From Bin87 sp965207585 (lineage in GTDB: Bacteria > Chloroflexota > Dehalococcoidia > Lucifugimonadales > UBA3495), in assembly GCA_965207585.1 (NCBI GenBank), contig CBDBMT010000003.1, positions 496,001 to 560,000 on the forward strand: 64,000 nt of DNA. Direction: 5' to 3'. Positions 41,480 through 50,318 of this stretch are shown here, in pieces. Both the position numbers and the translations under genes were made by a program. How positions within the stretch are numbered: the stretch's first letter is position 1; each line of letters begins with the position of its first letter. A model generated the notes under the pieces. The model saw only the letters and a list, made by a program, of their open reading frames with translations. It was not told where the DNA came from and did no database searches.

Positions 41480-42784
41480 CTACACCCGCACCCGGCTGAT
41501 CATCGCCGCCGAAATCAGCCGCGTCGCCGCCATGGCCAGGAACACTATCGGCCAGGGGCTCCCCGTCATGTCCAGCAGCACGCTGAATATCAGGGCCTGG
41601 GCTCCGGCGTACAGGTAGCCGTGGGCGTCGAGCACCCCCGCACCGGTGGCGGCCATCTTGCGCCCCGACAGGTCGACCGAAATGGTGGAGATCAGCGACA
41701 CCCCCATGCTGATACCGCCCCACAGCATCAGCGCCGCGCCCAGCCACGCGTTTGACGGCGGCGCTATCGCGATCACCACCAGCGCGGCGGCGGACAGGAA
41801 GCAGGAGGCGATGACCAGCGGCCGCCGCCGGCTCCCCAGCATCCGGTCTGATATCACGCCCGACAGCGGGGGCGCGATCAGGTAACCCAGCGGCAGCAGG
41901 AAGGTAATCAACACGGTCTGGGTGATGTCCAGCCCACCGGCTTCAAAGTAGTAAAGCGGCACCCACGTCGTGAGCCCGTAGCGGGCCACGTTCTCCAAAC
42001 CCTTCACGTGGCACGCCAGTTGGAACCGCGAGTTGGTCAGCAGCACCTTGTAGGGCCCGAAACCCTTGAGCCTGGCTTCGTCCACCGCCTCGGGAGCGGC
42101 GGAAATCTCGTCCTCCTCGATGTACTCCGGCAGTCCCACTTCCCGGGGACGATCCCGTGTGGTGAAGTAGAAGGCGATGCCCAGCGCCATAATGATCAGC
42201 GGCGGATACCGGAAGGCGGCGCGCCAGCCCCACTCGGCTGCCACCCAGCTGCTCAGCCACCACATCAGCAGCATCGCTCCCCCGCTCACGGTACCCACGA
42301 AGCCCATCGCTATCCCGCGCTCCCGCCGGGGCCACCACTGGCTGATCATGCTGATGGCCGGCGACCAGCAGGCCGCGTTGACGAACCCCGCCATGAACCA
42401 CGGAATGGCCATGGTCCACGCTGAGGTTCCAAAGGACGTGGCCCAGTTGAACACCGTTGTGAACACCGCCCCCAGCGTCACCCACAGCCGCAGCCCGTAG
42501 GCCTCCGACAACCTCCCGTGAACCAGGTCACCCAGCATGAACCCCCACAGCAGCATCGCGTTGATGATGCCGATCTCGATATTGGTCAGCTGCAGGTCGT
42601 CCTTGATCAGCGGCGACGTGGGCCAGAAATTGAACCTCCCGGTATAAACGAACAGGTAGAAGGCGCAGAACGAAACCAGCACCTGCCACTTCCACCGGTG
42701 GTACCGGCGCGGCAGTTCGTTATACGCAACCGGGCCGGATGCGTCTGCGGTCACGGACGAGGTAGTCTGGTGTGGGGATGCCAT
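41480..42784 (-). CDS. major facilitator superfamily transporter, GlpT/SLC37-like
   Basis: A 434-residue, roughly 12-helix MFS transporter. The N-half begins RRYHRWKWQVLVSFCAFYLF and VYTGRFNFWPTSPLIKDDL, patterns shared with organophosphate:phosphate antiporters, and has the inter-helix GRLSEAYGLRLWV signature. A central charged loop of about 45 residues (DRPREVGLPEYIEEDE) separates the halves. The substrate may be a sugar phosphate or organic acid. The ATG at 42784 lacks a clear ribosome binding site. Confidence 0.85.
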   Translation of the reverse strand: MASPHQTTSSVTADASGPVAYNELPRRYHRWKWQVLVSFCAFYLFVYTGRFNFWPTSPLIKDDLQLTNIEIGIINAMLLWGFMLGDLVHGRLSEAYGLRLWVTLGAVFTTVFNWATSFGTSAWTMAIPWFMAGFVNAACWSPAISMISQWWPRRERGIAMGFVGTVSGGAMLLMWWLSSWVAAEWGWRAAFRYPPLIIMALGIAFYFTTRDRPREVGLPEYIEEDEISAAPEAVDEARLKGFGPYKVLLTNSRFQLACHVKGLENVARYGLTTWVPLYYFEAGGLDITQTVLITFLLPLGYLIAPPLSGVISDRMLGSRRRPLVIASCFLSAAALVVIAIAPPSNAWLGAALMLWGGISMGVSLISTISVDLSGRKMAATGAGVLDAHGYLYAGAQALIFSVLLDMTGSPWPIVFLAMAATRLISAAMISRVRV

Positions 42785-42808
42785 GGGAGGAAAGCCGAAA
42801 ACGCGAAG

Positions 42809-42838
42809 CCGCCGCTGCCGATGTTCCAGCAGCGGCGG
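42809..42838 (-). terminator. hairpin between the VOC and MFS genes
   Basis: CCGCCGCTGC (42809-42818) and GCAGCGGCGG (42829-42838) form a perfect 10-base stem with a 10-base loop, 28 bases past the VOC stop. On the minus strand TTCGCGTTTTC follows, so termination or attenuation before the MFS gene is plausible. Confidence 0.5.
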
Positions 42839-42866
42839 CGATGAGCAACGCCTCGGGGTTATCTGA

Positions 42867-43346
42867 TTAGCGCTTAGTGTGCAGCAGTTCCTTGGCCTCG
42901 TCCAGCAACTCTTCGTCGCTGCGGCTGAGGTCCAGCGGGTCCCCATGGGGCTGCGGAACCGGGAAGCCGGTCTTGTAGTACAGCTCGATCCGGTTGCCTT
43001 CCGGGTCGAAGAAGTACATTCCGAAGGCGTTGCCGTGGCTGACGATCCGGTCGATGGTGCAGTTCTCGGCGTCGATACGCTCCTTGAACTCGCGCATGTC
43101 CTGGATGGACGGAACCGCGAAGGAGATCTGCTGGATGACCTTAGCGTCGTCGGAGGTGACGCGACCCTCCATCAATACAAACTCGTGGTGCTCGGCCACG
43201 GGGTCGGAACTCATGAAGACCATTCGCCGCTGTTCCAGGTCCTCGTCGGCGATCTTCAACCCCAGCACCCGGCTGTAGAAATCGCGCATCTTCATCAGGT
43301 CGGTCGCGTAGATGCCTACGTGTCCAAGTCCGCCAATCTGGGCCAT
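42867..43346 (-). CDS. VOC family (glyoxalase/extradiol dioxygenase-like) protein
   Basis: A 159-residue vicinal-oxygen-chelate protein with two beta-alpha-beta-beta-beta modules: GLGHVGIYATDLMKMRDFYS with a metal-ligand histidine, AEHHEFVLMEG, and the C-terminal FGMYFFDPEGNRIELYYKTG with the glutamate ligand. The FDPEGNRIEL ending is that of extradiol-type dioxygenases. Substrate unknown. AGGAGG precedes the ATG. Confidence 0.88.
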   Translation of the reverse strand: MAQIGGLGHVGIYATDLMKMRDFYSRVLGLKIADEDLEQRRMVFMSSDPVAEHHEFVLMEGRVTSDDAKVIQQISFAVPSIQDMREFKERIDAENCTIDRIVSHGNAFGMYFFDPEGNRIELYYKTGFPVPQPHGDPLDLSRSDEELLDEAKELLHTKR

Positions 43347-43423
43347 GGGAGTACCTCCTGGGGAGTTCGGAATGTTGGCGCAACGTTAGAGCAGGCTACG
43401 CCGGGTGTCAAGGCCGCGATCCC

Positions 43424-45829
43424 CTACCGCAGTTGCACCACCGTGACGCCGGCGGCGCTGCCGCCCTCGCCCGGCTCTGTCGCGGCAACCAGCGGATGGC
43501 CGGACAGATATTCGCGGATGGCGCGACGCAAAGCGCCCGTCCCCTTGCCGTGCACGATCTTCAGTGACGACATGCCCTCAAGGGCGGCATCATCCAGCAG
43601 CGAGTCGATCACGTTCAGCGCCTCGTCCACCCGGTACCCGTGCAGGTTCACTTCGGGGCTTATCGTCCGTTTGCTCTCGGGACGCCGATAGACCACGCCG
43701 GCCTGCTCCGCGACCGGATGCAGCCGGTCAGCCGGTCGATCCAACTGGTACACCGGCAGCCGGGCTTTCATGCTGCCGATGAGCACCTCGATCTCCTGCT
43801 GCTGGTCGGGCGCGGTCACCACCTCGACCGGGCGCGATACGCCTCGAATATACACCCGGTCGCCGGGCCGCAGGTCGTGATACCACGGCGGCCGCTCCAC
43901 CGGGATCGGCGCCCAGTCCGGGGAAACCACCTCCCGCTGCGCCTCTGCCAACTGCTCCCGCTCCGCCCGCAGATCTACCTCGCGAGCCTGGGAGTCGGCG
44001 GCCACAGATGAACGTTCCAGCGACCTTTCGGCGCGGCGGATCCGCCCGGCCAAATCGACGATCTGCTCGGCCAACTCGCGCCGAGCGTCCTCCACCAACT
44101 GGGCCTTGGTGTCCTCCACCGTTTCCAGCTGCTGGGCGATTTCCTGCTCGCGAGTTCTGGCCGAGCTCAGGGCCTGCTCGGCCTGCAACCGAAGCTCGGA
44201 TACGGTCAGTCGCTCCTCTTGCAATTCCTGCAGCAGCTGGTCGGTGCGCACGTGGCTCGGTTCCAGGTGCGACTGGGCTCCGGTGATGACCGTGTCCGGC
44301 AGGCCCAACCGGGCGGCGATGGTCAGGGCGTAGCTGCGGCCCGGCACCCCGTGGGTGAGGCGGTAGGTGGGTTCCAGGGTGCGGGGGTTCAGGTCCACGC
44401 TGGCGTTCACCATTCCCGGCTCCTCCTGGGCCAGCCTGGCCACGTTCCGGTGGTGAGTGGTCGCCACCACCATCGCTCCCAGGTCGCGCAGGTGCGACAG
44501 CAGCGCGATCGCCAGAGCCGAGCCTTCCTCCGGATCGGTGGCCGAACCCAACTCGTCGATGAGGATCAGGGAGTGGGACGTTGCCACCGACATGATGCGC
44601 CGTATGTTGCTGATATGGCTGCTGAAGGTGGACAGGGATTCAAAGATGCTCTGCTGGTCGCCGATGTCGGCGTAAACGCCGTCCAGCAGCGGCATCACGG
44701 CATCGTCCGCCGGCACCTGGAGGCCCGCGTGGGCCATCATGGCCAGGAGGCCCACGGTTTTCAGGGCGACGGTCTTGCCGCCGGCGTTAGGGCCGGTGAT
44801 GACCAGCACCGGCTGGCCCTCGGCGATGCTGATGGTAGTGGGAACGACGTCGCCCGTAAGCAGCGGGTGCCGCCCGCCGACGATCTCCATGCGTCTGGCC
44901 TCAACCGAGTCCAGCAGGGTGGGCGGCACCGCGCGCAGCGCCGCCGCGTAGCGTCCCTTGGCCGCGGCCAGGTCCAGCCGCGCCAGCAGGCTCAGCATCA
45001 GGTGTATGTCATCCGAGTACCGGCCCACCATTTCCGACAACTGGCGCAGCACTCGTTCCTCTTCCCGTTGCTCCGCCAGGCGGGTCTCCCGCCAGCGGTT
45101 GCCCAGGTCGATGGCCGGCATGGGCTCGATGAAGACGGTGGCCCCGCTGTCGGACACGTCGTGCACGATCCCGGGAGCCTGGCCCTTGAACTCCGTCTTG
45201 ATGAGCAGCACCATGCGCCCGTTGCGCTCGGTGACGATATCCTCCTGGACGACGCCGGAACGCTGGTACCGCCGCAGCGACCGCTGCATCACGTCGTTCA
45301 GGGAAGACCAGGATGAGCGCGATTCCCGCCTCAGGCGCGCAAGCTCCGGCGATGCTTCATCCAGCACCTCGCCCCCTGGCCCGATGGCGCGATTGACGGC
45401 GCTCTCCAAGTCGGGGAGTTCGGGCAGGTTCTGCGCGATTGCCGCCAGCACGGGCAGGTCGTCGCGGCGGGCCAGGGAGTTGCGGTTCCATCGGGCGGCA
45501 GCCGCCAGCGCGCCCACGTGACGCAGTTCCTCGCCGCGCAGCACACCGCTTAGAAGGGCGCGTTGCAATGCCGGCCTCAGATCCTCGCCAGGGCCCAGTT
45601 CCAGTGCGCCGGTGGTGTCCAGCAGGCGGCGGGCTTCGGCCGTCTCCTGCTGCCGCACGGCGATGTCGCGCGGATCAGACGAGGGGGTCAGTTCGGCGGC
45701 CAACTCACCGCCCAGGGTGGTGCGGGTCGTCTCAGTCAAGCGGAGCCGGATCTGGTCAAATTCCAACAGCCCGATGGCGCGCTGGAACCCCGCTTCGGGT
45801 GGAATGGATTGGTCCTCCGCTGATGTCAT
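43424..45829 (-). CDS. mutS2: MutS2 ATPase/Smr endonuclease
   Basis: An 801-residue MutS2. The core holds the clamp region and ATPase: Walker A VITGPNAGGKTVALKTVG (about 344-361), VYADIGDQQSIFESLSTFSS, Walker B LILIDELGSATDPEEGSALA and VATTHH. A long coiled coil (about 520-620) and a C-terminal Smr nuclease domain (VNLHGYRVDEALNVIDSLL, IVHGKGTGALRRAI) follow. MutS2 suppresses recombination and, in Bacillus, senses collided ribosomes and splits or cleaves them. Located 36 bases after a VLRF1-type gene, which favours the ribosome rescue role here. Confidence 0.95.
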   Translation of the reverse strand: MTSAEDQSIPPEAGFQRAIGLLEFDQIRLRLTETTRTTLGGELAAELTPSSDPRDIAVRQQETAEARRLLDTTGALELGPGEDLRPALQRALLSGVLRGEELRHVGALAAAARWNRNSLARRDDLPVLAAIAQNLPELPDLESAVNRAIGPGGEVLDEASPELARLRRESRSSWSSLNDVMQRSLRRYQRSGVVQEDIVTERNGRMVLLIKTEFKGQAPGIVHDVSDSGATVFIEPMPAIDLGNRWRETRLAEQREEERVLRQLSEMVGRYSDDIHLMLSLLARLDLAAAKGRYAAALRAVPPTLLDSVEARRMEIVGGRHPLLTGDVVPTTISIAEGQPVLVITGPNAGGKTVALKTVGLLAMMAHAGLQVPADDAVMPLLDGVYADIGDQQSIFESLSTFSSHISNIRRIMSVATSHSLILIDELGSATDPEEGSALAIALLSHLRDLGAMVVATTHHRNVARLAQEEPGMVNASVDLNPRTLEPTYRLTHGVPGRSYALTIAARLGLPDTVITGAQSHLEPSHVRTDQLLQELQEERLTVSELRLQAEQALSSARTREQEIAQQLETVEDTKAQLVEDARRELAEQIVDLAGRIRRAERSLERSSVAADSQAREVDLRAEREQLAEAQREVVSPDWAPIPVERPPWYHDLRPGDRVYIRGVSRPVEVVTAPDQQQEIEVLIGSMKARLPVYQLDRPADRLHPVAEQAGVVYRRPESKRTISPEVNLHGYRVDEALNVIDSLLDDAALEGMSSLKIVHGKGTGALRRAIREYLSGHPLVAATEPGEGGSAAGVTVVQLR

Positions 45830-45865
45830 GGCCGGAATTATAGCACCGGCGGCGCGATCCTCTCT

Positions 45866-46663
45866 CTAACTATCCCAACTCAGCGGGTACAAGCGGCACT
45901 GGTACAGCATCGTCCCCACCTCGTCCAGCGAGGCGCGGTTGGGCTCCCGCACGTCCAGGCGGCGGTCCAGGATGATCGGAGAAAGGCGGGACAACGTCTG
46001 GCTCTCCTTGAGGAAACCGTTGACCGTGGCGGCTTCGCCGCCCAGCGCGACGTAGTCCAGCTTGTGCATCCAGGGCCGCCACTGCTTGTCCAGGACGCCG
46101 GACGCCTCCGCGTACAGCCGGTGGATCTGGTTCTCGCGAACCCGCTGGAACCTGCGTTGCGATGTTCCGCCGGCGTGATGCTTGCCCTTCACGTAGCGGG
46201 TGTCGGTCTTGGACACGGCCAGGCGCTGCCCCTCGTACACCGCGATGGCGTAGCGCCCCAGGCGCACCAGCGCGACGCCGATGGTCAGCTCCGCCGACAG
46301 CATCATGCGCAGCGGCCAGTCGTAGATGATGTCCCCCATCCACATGCTGTTCAGGGGAAACGGGGGCAGGACGGCCAGGCCCGCGTTGTCGATGCGGAAC
46401 GCGACGACGCCGGTGGGAGAGCGCAGCACCCGACTGCCGGCACCCTCCAGGGTTGTGATCCAGGAACCCGGGTTCCGGTCCCGGGACAGGGCGAACATGG
46501 CGGAGTCATCCCGCGCCGCCTCGCCGGGGAAATAGAGCGTCGCCGACAGATCGGCGGTCTCCGATCGCGCTCGAAGCTCGGTCAGCAACGCATCCATGCG
46601 CTGCACCGACGCCGTCTGACCGGCGCGGATGTTCAAGTCGGTTAGCACACTCTCTCCGCGCAT
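45866..46663 (-). CDS. VLRF1/acVLRF1-type peptidyl-tRNA release factor
   Basis: A 265-residue protein matching the Vms1/ANKZF1-like release factor (VLRF1) family. The marker loop is YVKGKHHAGGTSQRRFQRV followed by RENQIHRLY, with the putative catalytic glutamine near residue 169; eukaryotic Vms1 and bacterial relatives use this Gly-Gly-x-x-Gln-like loop to cleave peptidyl-tRNA on stalled 60S/50S subunits. ALVRLGRYAIAVYEGQRL and the LDYVALGG strand are eRF1-like elements. The ATG at 46663 is preferred to a TTG at 46687; TATCAT lies 5 bases before it. It precedes mutS2 on the same strand. Confidence 0.75.
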   Translation of the reverse strand: MRGESVLTDLNIRAGQTASVQRMDALLTELRARSETADLSATLYFPGEAARDDSAMFALSRDRNPGSWITTLEGAGSRVLRSPTGVVAFRIDNAGLAVLPPFPLNSMWMGDIIYDWPLRMMLSAELTIGVALVRLGRYAIAVYEGQRLAVSKTDTRYVKGKHHAGGTSQRRFQRVRENQIHRLYAEASGVLDKQWRPWMHKLDYVALGGEAATVNGFLKESQTLSRLSPIILDRRLDVREPNRASLDEVGTMLYQCRLYPLSWDS

Positions 46664-46758
46664 AGTTAATGATAACCGATTCCGCAACCTGAACTCGCCA
46701 AGGCATGTGCAATAATGCTACGCCAGCAAAAATCACAGATACTCGTAGAGGATTTGCA

Positions 46759-47907
46759 ATGGTTTCCCATGACGCGCCCGCCGATTCCGGTTCAGAAACA
46801 CTCTCCGCCCACGAGCGTCAGCAACGGGCGCTGCAACGGCTGGACGATGGACACGCCACGCTCCTGGACGCCCTGGAGGGCCTGAGCGAAACCGAGGCGT
46901 TCCTCGGTTCGCGCTGGTCGGTCTGGGAGGTGATGCAGCACCTGCTCACCGAGAGCTTCGTAGAGGCGTTGGAGCAAATCGCGTCCGGCGAGCGGGAGAT
47001 GCTGCCCGCTTTCGACGCCCGCATCGACCGCATCGCCGCCGATGTGGCCAAGCTGGAGGCCAACTACCGGCGGTTCCGCAATCTGATTTCGGGCTTGACC
47101 GAAGAGCAGCTGGACCTGCCGGCCACGCCCTACAACCCGGAGAACAACTATCCGGCCCTGTCCCTGCTCGACCTGATCGAACGGGTGTCGGGGCACGAGG
47201 GCAACCACGCCCGTCAGGTGGTGGAGACTCGCAAGTACGTAGCCGCGTTCCGGTCGGCGGAGCGGTCCGTAACCATAGCGGGGCTGGGCGCCGGCGACCG
47301 CCAGGGAGTGCCCACCGCAACCCGTGAACTGCTGTCCAACGCTGATTATGTCATCGGATCCCAAGCCGCGCTTGCCGTCGCCCGACCGTGGATACGCGCC
47401 GTGGAGCTGGAGCTGCGCCCGGACAACCGCGATGAACTGGTCAACCGCCTGGTCCGCGACATTCGCGCCGGCCTGTGGTCCATGGTGGTGACGCTGGGAG
47501 ACCCGGCGGAATCCGCCCCCGGCCTGGTTGCCCAACTGGAGCAGGCTGTGGGCAAGGTTTCGACAGCCTCAGCGCCCGGCTTCTACCGGCTGGCGCTGGA
47601 CTTGGCCGGCATCTCGCCCCTGGACGCGGTCTGCGCGTCCGTGGAGCGCATCGGCGAGGACGAGGAAGTGCCGGATGCCAATGGCCGGGCGCTGATATTA
47701 CTGGGGGCGGAACACGCCGGGTCGTGGCGAGAGGCTGTTGCCGCGTTGATCGCCTCCGGCATCGATGCAACCCGATCCGTGCGGCACGTTGCGAACCTGT
47801 CGGGACAGGCCACCGTGACCGCCGCGACCCTCCGGGATGTGTCGGAAACCGAAATAGGCGACGCTCCCGCGGCAGTGGACTCGGCCCTGGTGGTAGACCG
47901 GGCGTGA
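46759..47907 (+). CDS. DinB-like domain fused to tetrapyrrole methylase-like domain
   Basis: A 382-residue protein with two parts. Residues about 20-165 form a DinB/YfiT-like four-helix bundle: SRWSVWEVMQHLLTESF and SGHEGNHARQVVE provide the three histidine metal ligands. Residues about 170-375 have the fold pattern of precorrin/uroporphyrin methylases: VTIAGLGAGDRQGVPTATR (SAM site), LSNADYVIGSQ, VVTLGDPAESAPGLV, and later RALILLGAEHAG. No other cobalamin or haem gene is near. AGAGG precedes the ATG at 46759. The natural substrate is unknown; such methylases also act on rRNA (RsmI) and diphthine. Confidence 0.7.
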   Translation: MVSHDAPADSGSETLSAHERQQRALQRLDDGHATLLDALEGLSETEAFLGSRWSVWEVMQHLLTESFVEALEQIASGEREMLPAFDARIDRIAADVAKLEANYRRFRNLISGLTEEQLDLPATPYNPENNYPALSLLDLIERVSGHEGNHARQVVETRKYVAAFRSAERSVTIAGLGAGDRQGVPTATRELLSNADYVIGSQAALAVARPWIRAVELELRPDNRDELVNRLVRDIRAGLWSMVVTLGDPAESAPGLVAQLEQAVGKVSTASAPGFYRLALDLAGISPLDAVCASVERIGEDEEVPDANGRALILLGAEHAGSWREAVAALIASGIDATRSVRHVANLSGQATVTAATLRDVSETEIGDAPAAVDSALVVDRA

Positions 47908-47934
47908 CCGCCCCGACCGTCGGTATGCGGCGGG

Positions 47935-47940
47935 TATAAT
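47935..47940 (+). promoter_or_regulatory. candidate -10 box for the dehydrogenase gene
   Basis: A perfect TATAAT lies in the palindrome CGGGTATAATACCCG, about 65 bases before the ATG at 48005. No good -35 is present. The palindrome over the -10 could be an operator. Confidence 0.35.
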
Positions 47941-48004
47941 ACCCGAGCAATAACGGATATCAACCGGGTCCGCCGCACGGCGAACCCAGGATGGAGGAAG
48001 AGCA

Positions 48005-48901
48005 ATGGCAGAGCGGATTGGATTTGTCGGGTTGGGGATCATGGGCAAGCCGATGGCGCGGAACCTGATGGCCGCCGGCTACGAGTTGACCGTGTACGAC
48101 ATCGTCGGCGAGCCGGTAGAGGAGCTGGCCACGGAAGGAGCCGTCGCGGCATCGTCGCCGGCAAGCGCGGCCAAGGGCAGCGCCCGCACCATCACCATGC
48201 TGCCCGATTCGGCCGACTCCGAGCGGGCGATCCTGGGGCCGGAGGGTGTGCTGGAAGGGGCAGAGCCCGGTTCCGTCATCATCGACATGAGCAGCATCGC
48301 GCCTTCCATGTCCCAGAAGATCGGGGCCGCCTGCGCCGACAAGGGCGTTGAGTTTCTGGACGCTCCGGTCAGCGGCGGCGAGCCTGGGGCCATCGCCGGC
48401 ACGCTGGCGATCATGGTCGGGGGAGACGAGGGCGTCTTCAACGCCTGCGAACCGCTGCTGCAGGTGATAGGCGGCAACGTGGTGCTAACCGGCGACGTGG
48501 GGGCTGGCAACATCACCAAGCTGGCAAACCAGATCATCGTAGCCGCCAACATCGAGGCTCTCAGCGAGGCCCTGGTCCTGTCGCAGAAGGCCGGCGTTGA
48601 CCCCGAGCGGGTGTTCAACGCCATTCGGGGCGGACTGGCCGGCAGCGCGGTCATGGAGGCCAAGGGGCCGATGATGCTGGACCGGAACTTCCGCGCCGGC
48701 TTCCGCATCCGCCTGCATCAGAAGGACCTGCGCAACGTGCTCCAAACGGCCACCGAACTCAACGTGCCCCTGCCGGTGACCGCGCTGGTGCAGCAGATGC
48801 TCGGTTCGCTGGTCAACGACGGCGAGCAGGAGGCGGATCACTCGGCCATTCTGCACTTCGTCGAGAAGATGGCCGACGTGGAGGTGAAGCGCGGCGGGTA
48901 A
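48005..48901 (+). CDS. NAD(P)-dependent beta-hydroxyacid dehydrogenase (GarR/MmsB-like)
   Basis: A 298-residue dehydrogenase of the 3-hydroxyisobutyrate/tartronate-semialdehyde reductase family. Motifs: IGFVGLGIMGKPMARNLMAA (cofactor loop), FLDAPVSGGEPGA (substrate site), and the catalytic lysine in GAGNITKLANQIIV; KDLRNVL near the C-terminus is also typical. Substrate may be tartronate semialdehyde, 3-hydroxyisobutyrate or a related acid. GGAGGAAGAGC precedes the ATG. The next gene starts 3 bases after its stop. Confidence 0.92.
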   Translation: MAERIGFVGLGIMGKPMARNLMAAGYELTVYDIVGEPVEELATEGAVAASSPASAAKGSARTITMLPDSADSERAILGPEGVLEGAEPGSVIIDMSSIAPSMSQKIGAACADKGVEFLDAPVSGGEPGAIAGTLAIMVGGDEGVFNACEPLLQVIGGNVVLTGDVGAGNITKLANQIIVAANIEALSEALVLSQKAGVDPERVFNAIRGGLAGSAVMEAKGPMMLDRNFRAGFRIRLHQKDLRNVLQTATELNVPLPVTALVQQMLGSLVNDGEQEADHSAILHFVEKMADVEVKRGG

Positions 48902-48904
48902 GAT

Positions 48905-49429
48905 ATGCTCAATCGCATCCGGCCGCGCGTCAGGGATTTCGCCGTCGATTGGGCATGGCCGATTTTCTGGGGCCTCGCCACCGCCGTAGTCATATGGACG
49001 GTCTGGCACTTTACCAAAGCGCCTTGCACGACGACGGCGGCCAAGAACGGTCTATGCAACCCCAGCGTGGTTGCCGGATTTATCGATGTCGAAATCCTGC
49101 TGAAGTCCGGGGGCGCCGCGCTGGCCGTGGGCGCGCTCAAAGGAGGTTACGACAGGTATATGATGCGGAGAATGCTCAACGAGGAACGCGAACTGCGGCT
49201 GCAGGCCGAGCAGCAACTGGCGGATGAACGCAAGCGGGTAGATGAAGCCATGCAGATGGTGGTAGAGCTGGTTGGCGAATTCCGTGCCGATATCCAGCAA
49301 GCCGCCGAAGAACGCCGCCAGCAGGCCGCCGAAGAACGCCGCCAGAATGCGGCCACTCAGCAGGCCTTGCTGGACGCCATCGCCAGGTTGACGGAACGGG
49401 GCAACGGCCACGCCGGGAACGGCGGCTAA
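48905..49429 (+). CDS. small membrane protein with coiled-coil tail
   Basis: A 174-residue protein with a membrane helix at about 17-37 (IFWGLATAVVIWTVWHF), a second hydrophobic stretch containing EILLKSGGAALAVGAL (about 60-75), and a long charged coiled coil with a repeated QQAAEERRQ unit near 120-145. The LLKxGGxALxV block and layout are shared with the protein at 23804-24235. The gene follows the dehydrogenase by 3 bases and overlaps the convergent enoyl-CoA hydratase gene by 4. Function unknown. Confidence 0.65.
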   Translation: MLNRIRPRVRDFAVDWAWPIFWGLATAVVIWTVWHFTKAPCTTTAAKNGLCNPSVVAGFIDVEILLKSGGAALAVGALKGGYDRYMMRRMLNEERELRLQAEQQLADERKRVDEAMQMVVELVGEFRADIQQAAEERRQQAAEERRQNAATQQALLDAIARLTERGNGHAGNGG

Positions 49430-50244
49430 TCGTGGAACCGCGCCCGGTTCCACGCCAAGGCGGCCCGGAGCCCCTGCTCGGCGCGGATGCGGGCAAACTC
49501 GGCGTGCTCGGGCGTGTCCGCCGTGTCGAACTGGGTCATCAGCTCCAGGTTGTGGTTCAGCGCCGAGAGGAACCCGGCGGACTCCAGGGCGCGGTTCACG
49601 GAGATCTTGGTGGTCTTGATGCCGATGGCGGGGATGTTGCGGATCTTGTGGGCCACGCGTTCGCACTCGGCGATGAGGTCATCGTGGGCCACGACCCGAT
49701 TGACCATGCCCAGGCGTGCGGCCTCGTGGGCGTCCACGATGTCCCCGGTTAGCATCATCTCCTTGGCCATCGCCAGGTTTATCGAGTACGGGGTGATCAG
49801 GAAGGGCGCGCCGTAGCCGAGGCGGATTTCGGGTTCGCCCAGCATGGCCTGGTCGGATGCGATCTTGACGTCGCAGACCTGCACCAGCTCGCAGGCCCCG
49901 CCCAGGGCATAGCCGTTCACCGCGGCGATGACGGGCTTGCTCAGGTTCCACACCATCAGGAAAGTCTCGATGTTGTACTTGAGCCGCGAGCGCCGGCCGT
50001 CAACCGAAAGCGGCTCGCCGTCGGGTCCGCCAACTTCGGACTCGATGTCAAAACCGGCGGAAAAGGCTCGCCCGGCGCCGGTCAGGATGATCACGCGGAC
50101 GTCAGGATTGGCCTCAATGCCCTCCAGCGCCTCCCGGAACTCGGCCATGAGGGTCTGGCTCAGGGCGTTGAGCTTGTCCGGCCGGTTGAGAGTCAGGTAG
50201 CCGATGCCGTCCTGCTCGTCGTAAAGCAGGGTTTCAAAAGCCAT
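49426..50244 (-). CDS. enoyl-CoA hydratase/isomerase family protein
   Basis: A 272-residue crotonase-fold protein. It has IGYLTLNRPDKLNALSQTLM, AGRAFSAGFDIESE (oxyanion-hole part), PVIAAVNGYALGGACELVQV and the LGEPEIRLGYGAP stretch. Reaction is probably hydration or isomerisation of an enoyl-CoA. In the second half a glutamate sits in the usual catalytic position (EPEIRLG). Fits the fatty-acid activation gene at 8999 only in a general way. Confidence 0.9.
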   Translation of the reverse strand: MAFETLLYDEQDGIGYLTLNRPDKLNALSQTLMAEFREALEGIEANPDVRVIILTGAGRAFSAGFDIESEVGGPDGEPLSVDGRRSRLKYNIETFLMVWNLSKPVIAAVNGYALGGACELVQVCDVKIASDQAMLGEPEIRLGYGAPFLITPYSINLAMAKEMMLTGDIVDAHEAARLGMVNRVVAHDDLIAECERVAHKIRNIPAIGIKTTKISVNRALESAGFLSALNHNLELMTQFDTADTPEHAEFARIRAEQGLRAALAWNRARFHD

Positions 50245-50318
50245 GATTCATTCCTCGTTCGCGCCGGATCAGGGCGCCGTGCCCGCTGATCCTCTGCTGC
50301 GCAACCGCGCGCGAAAGC

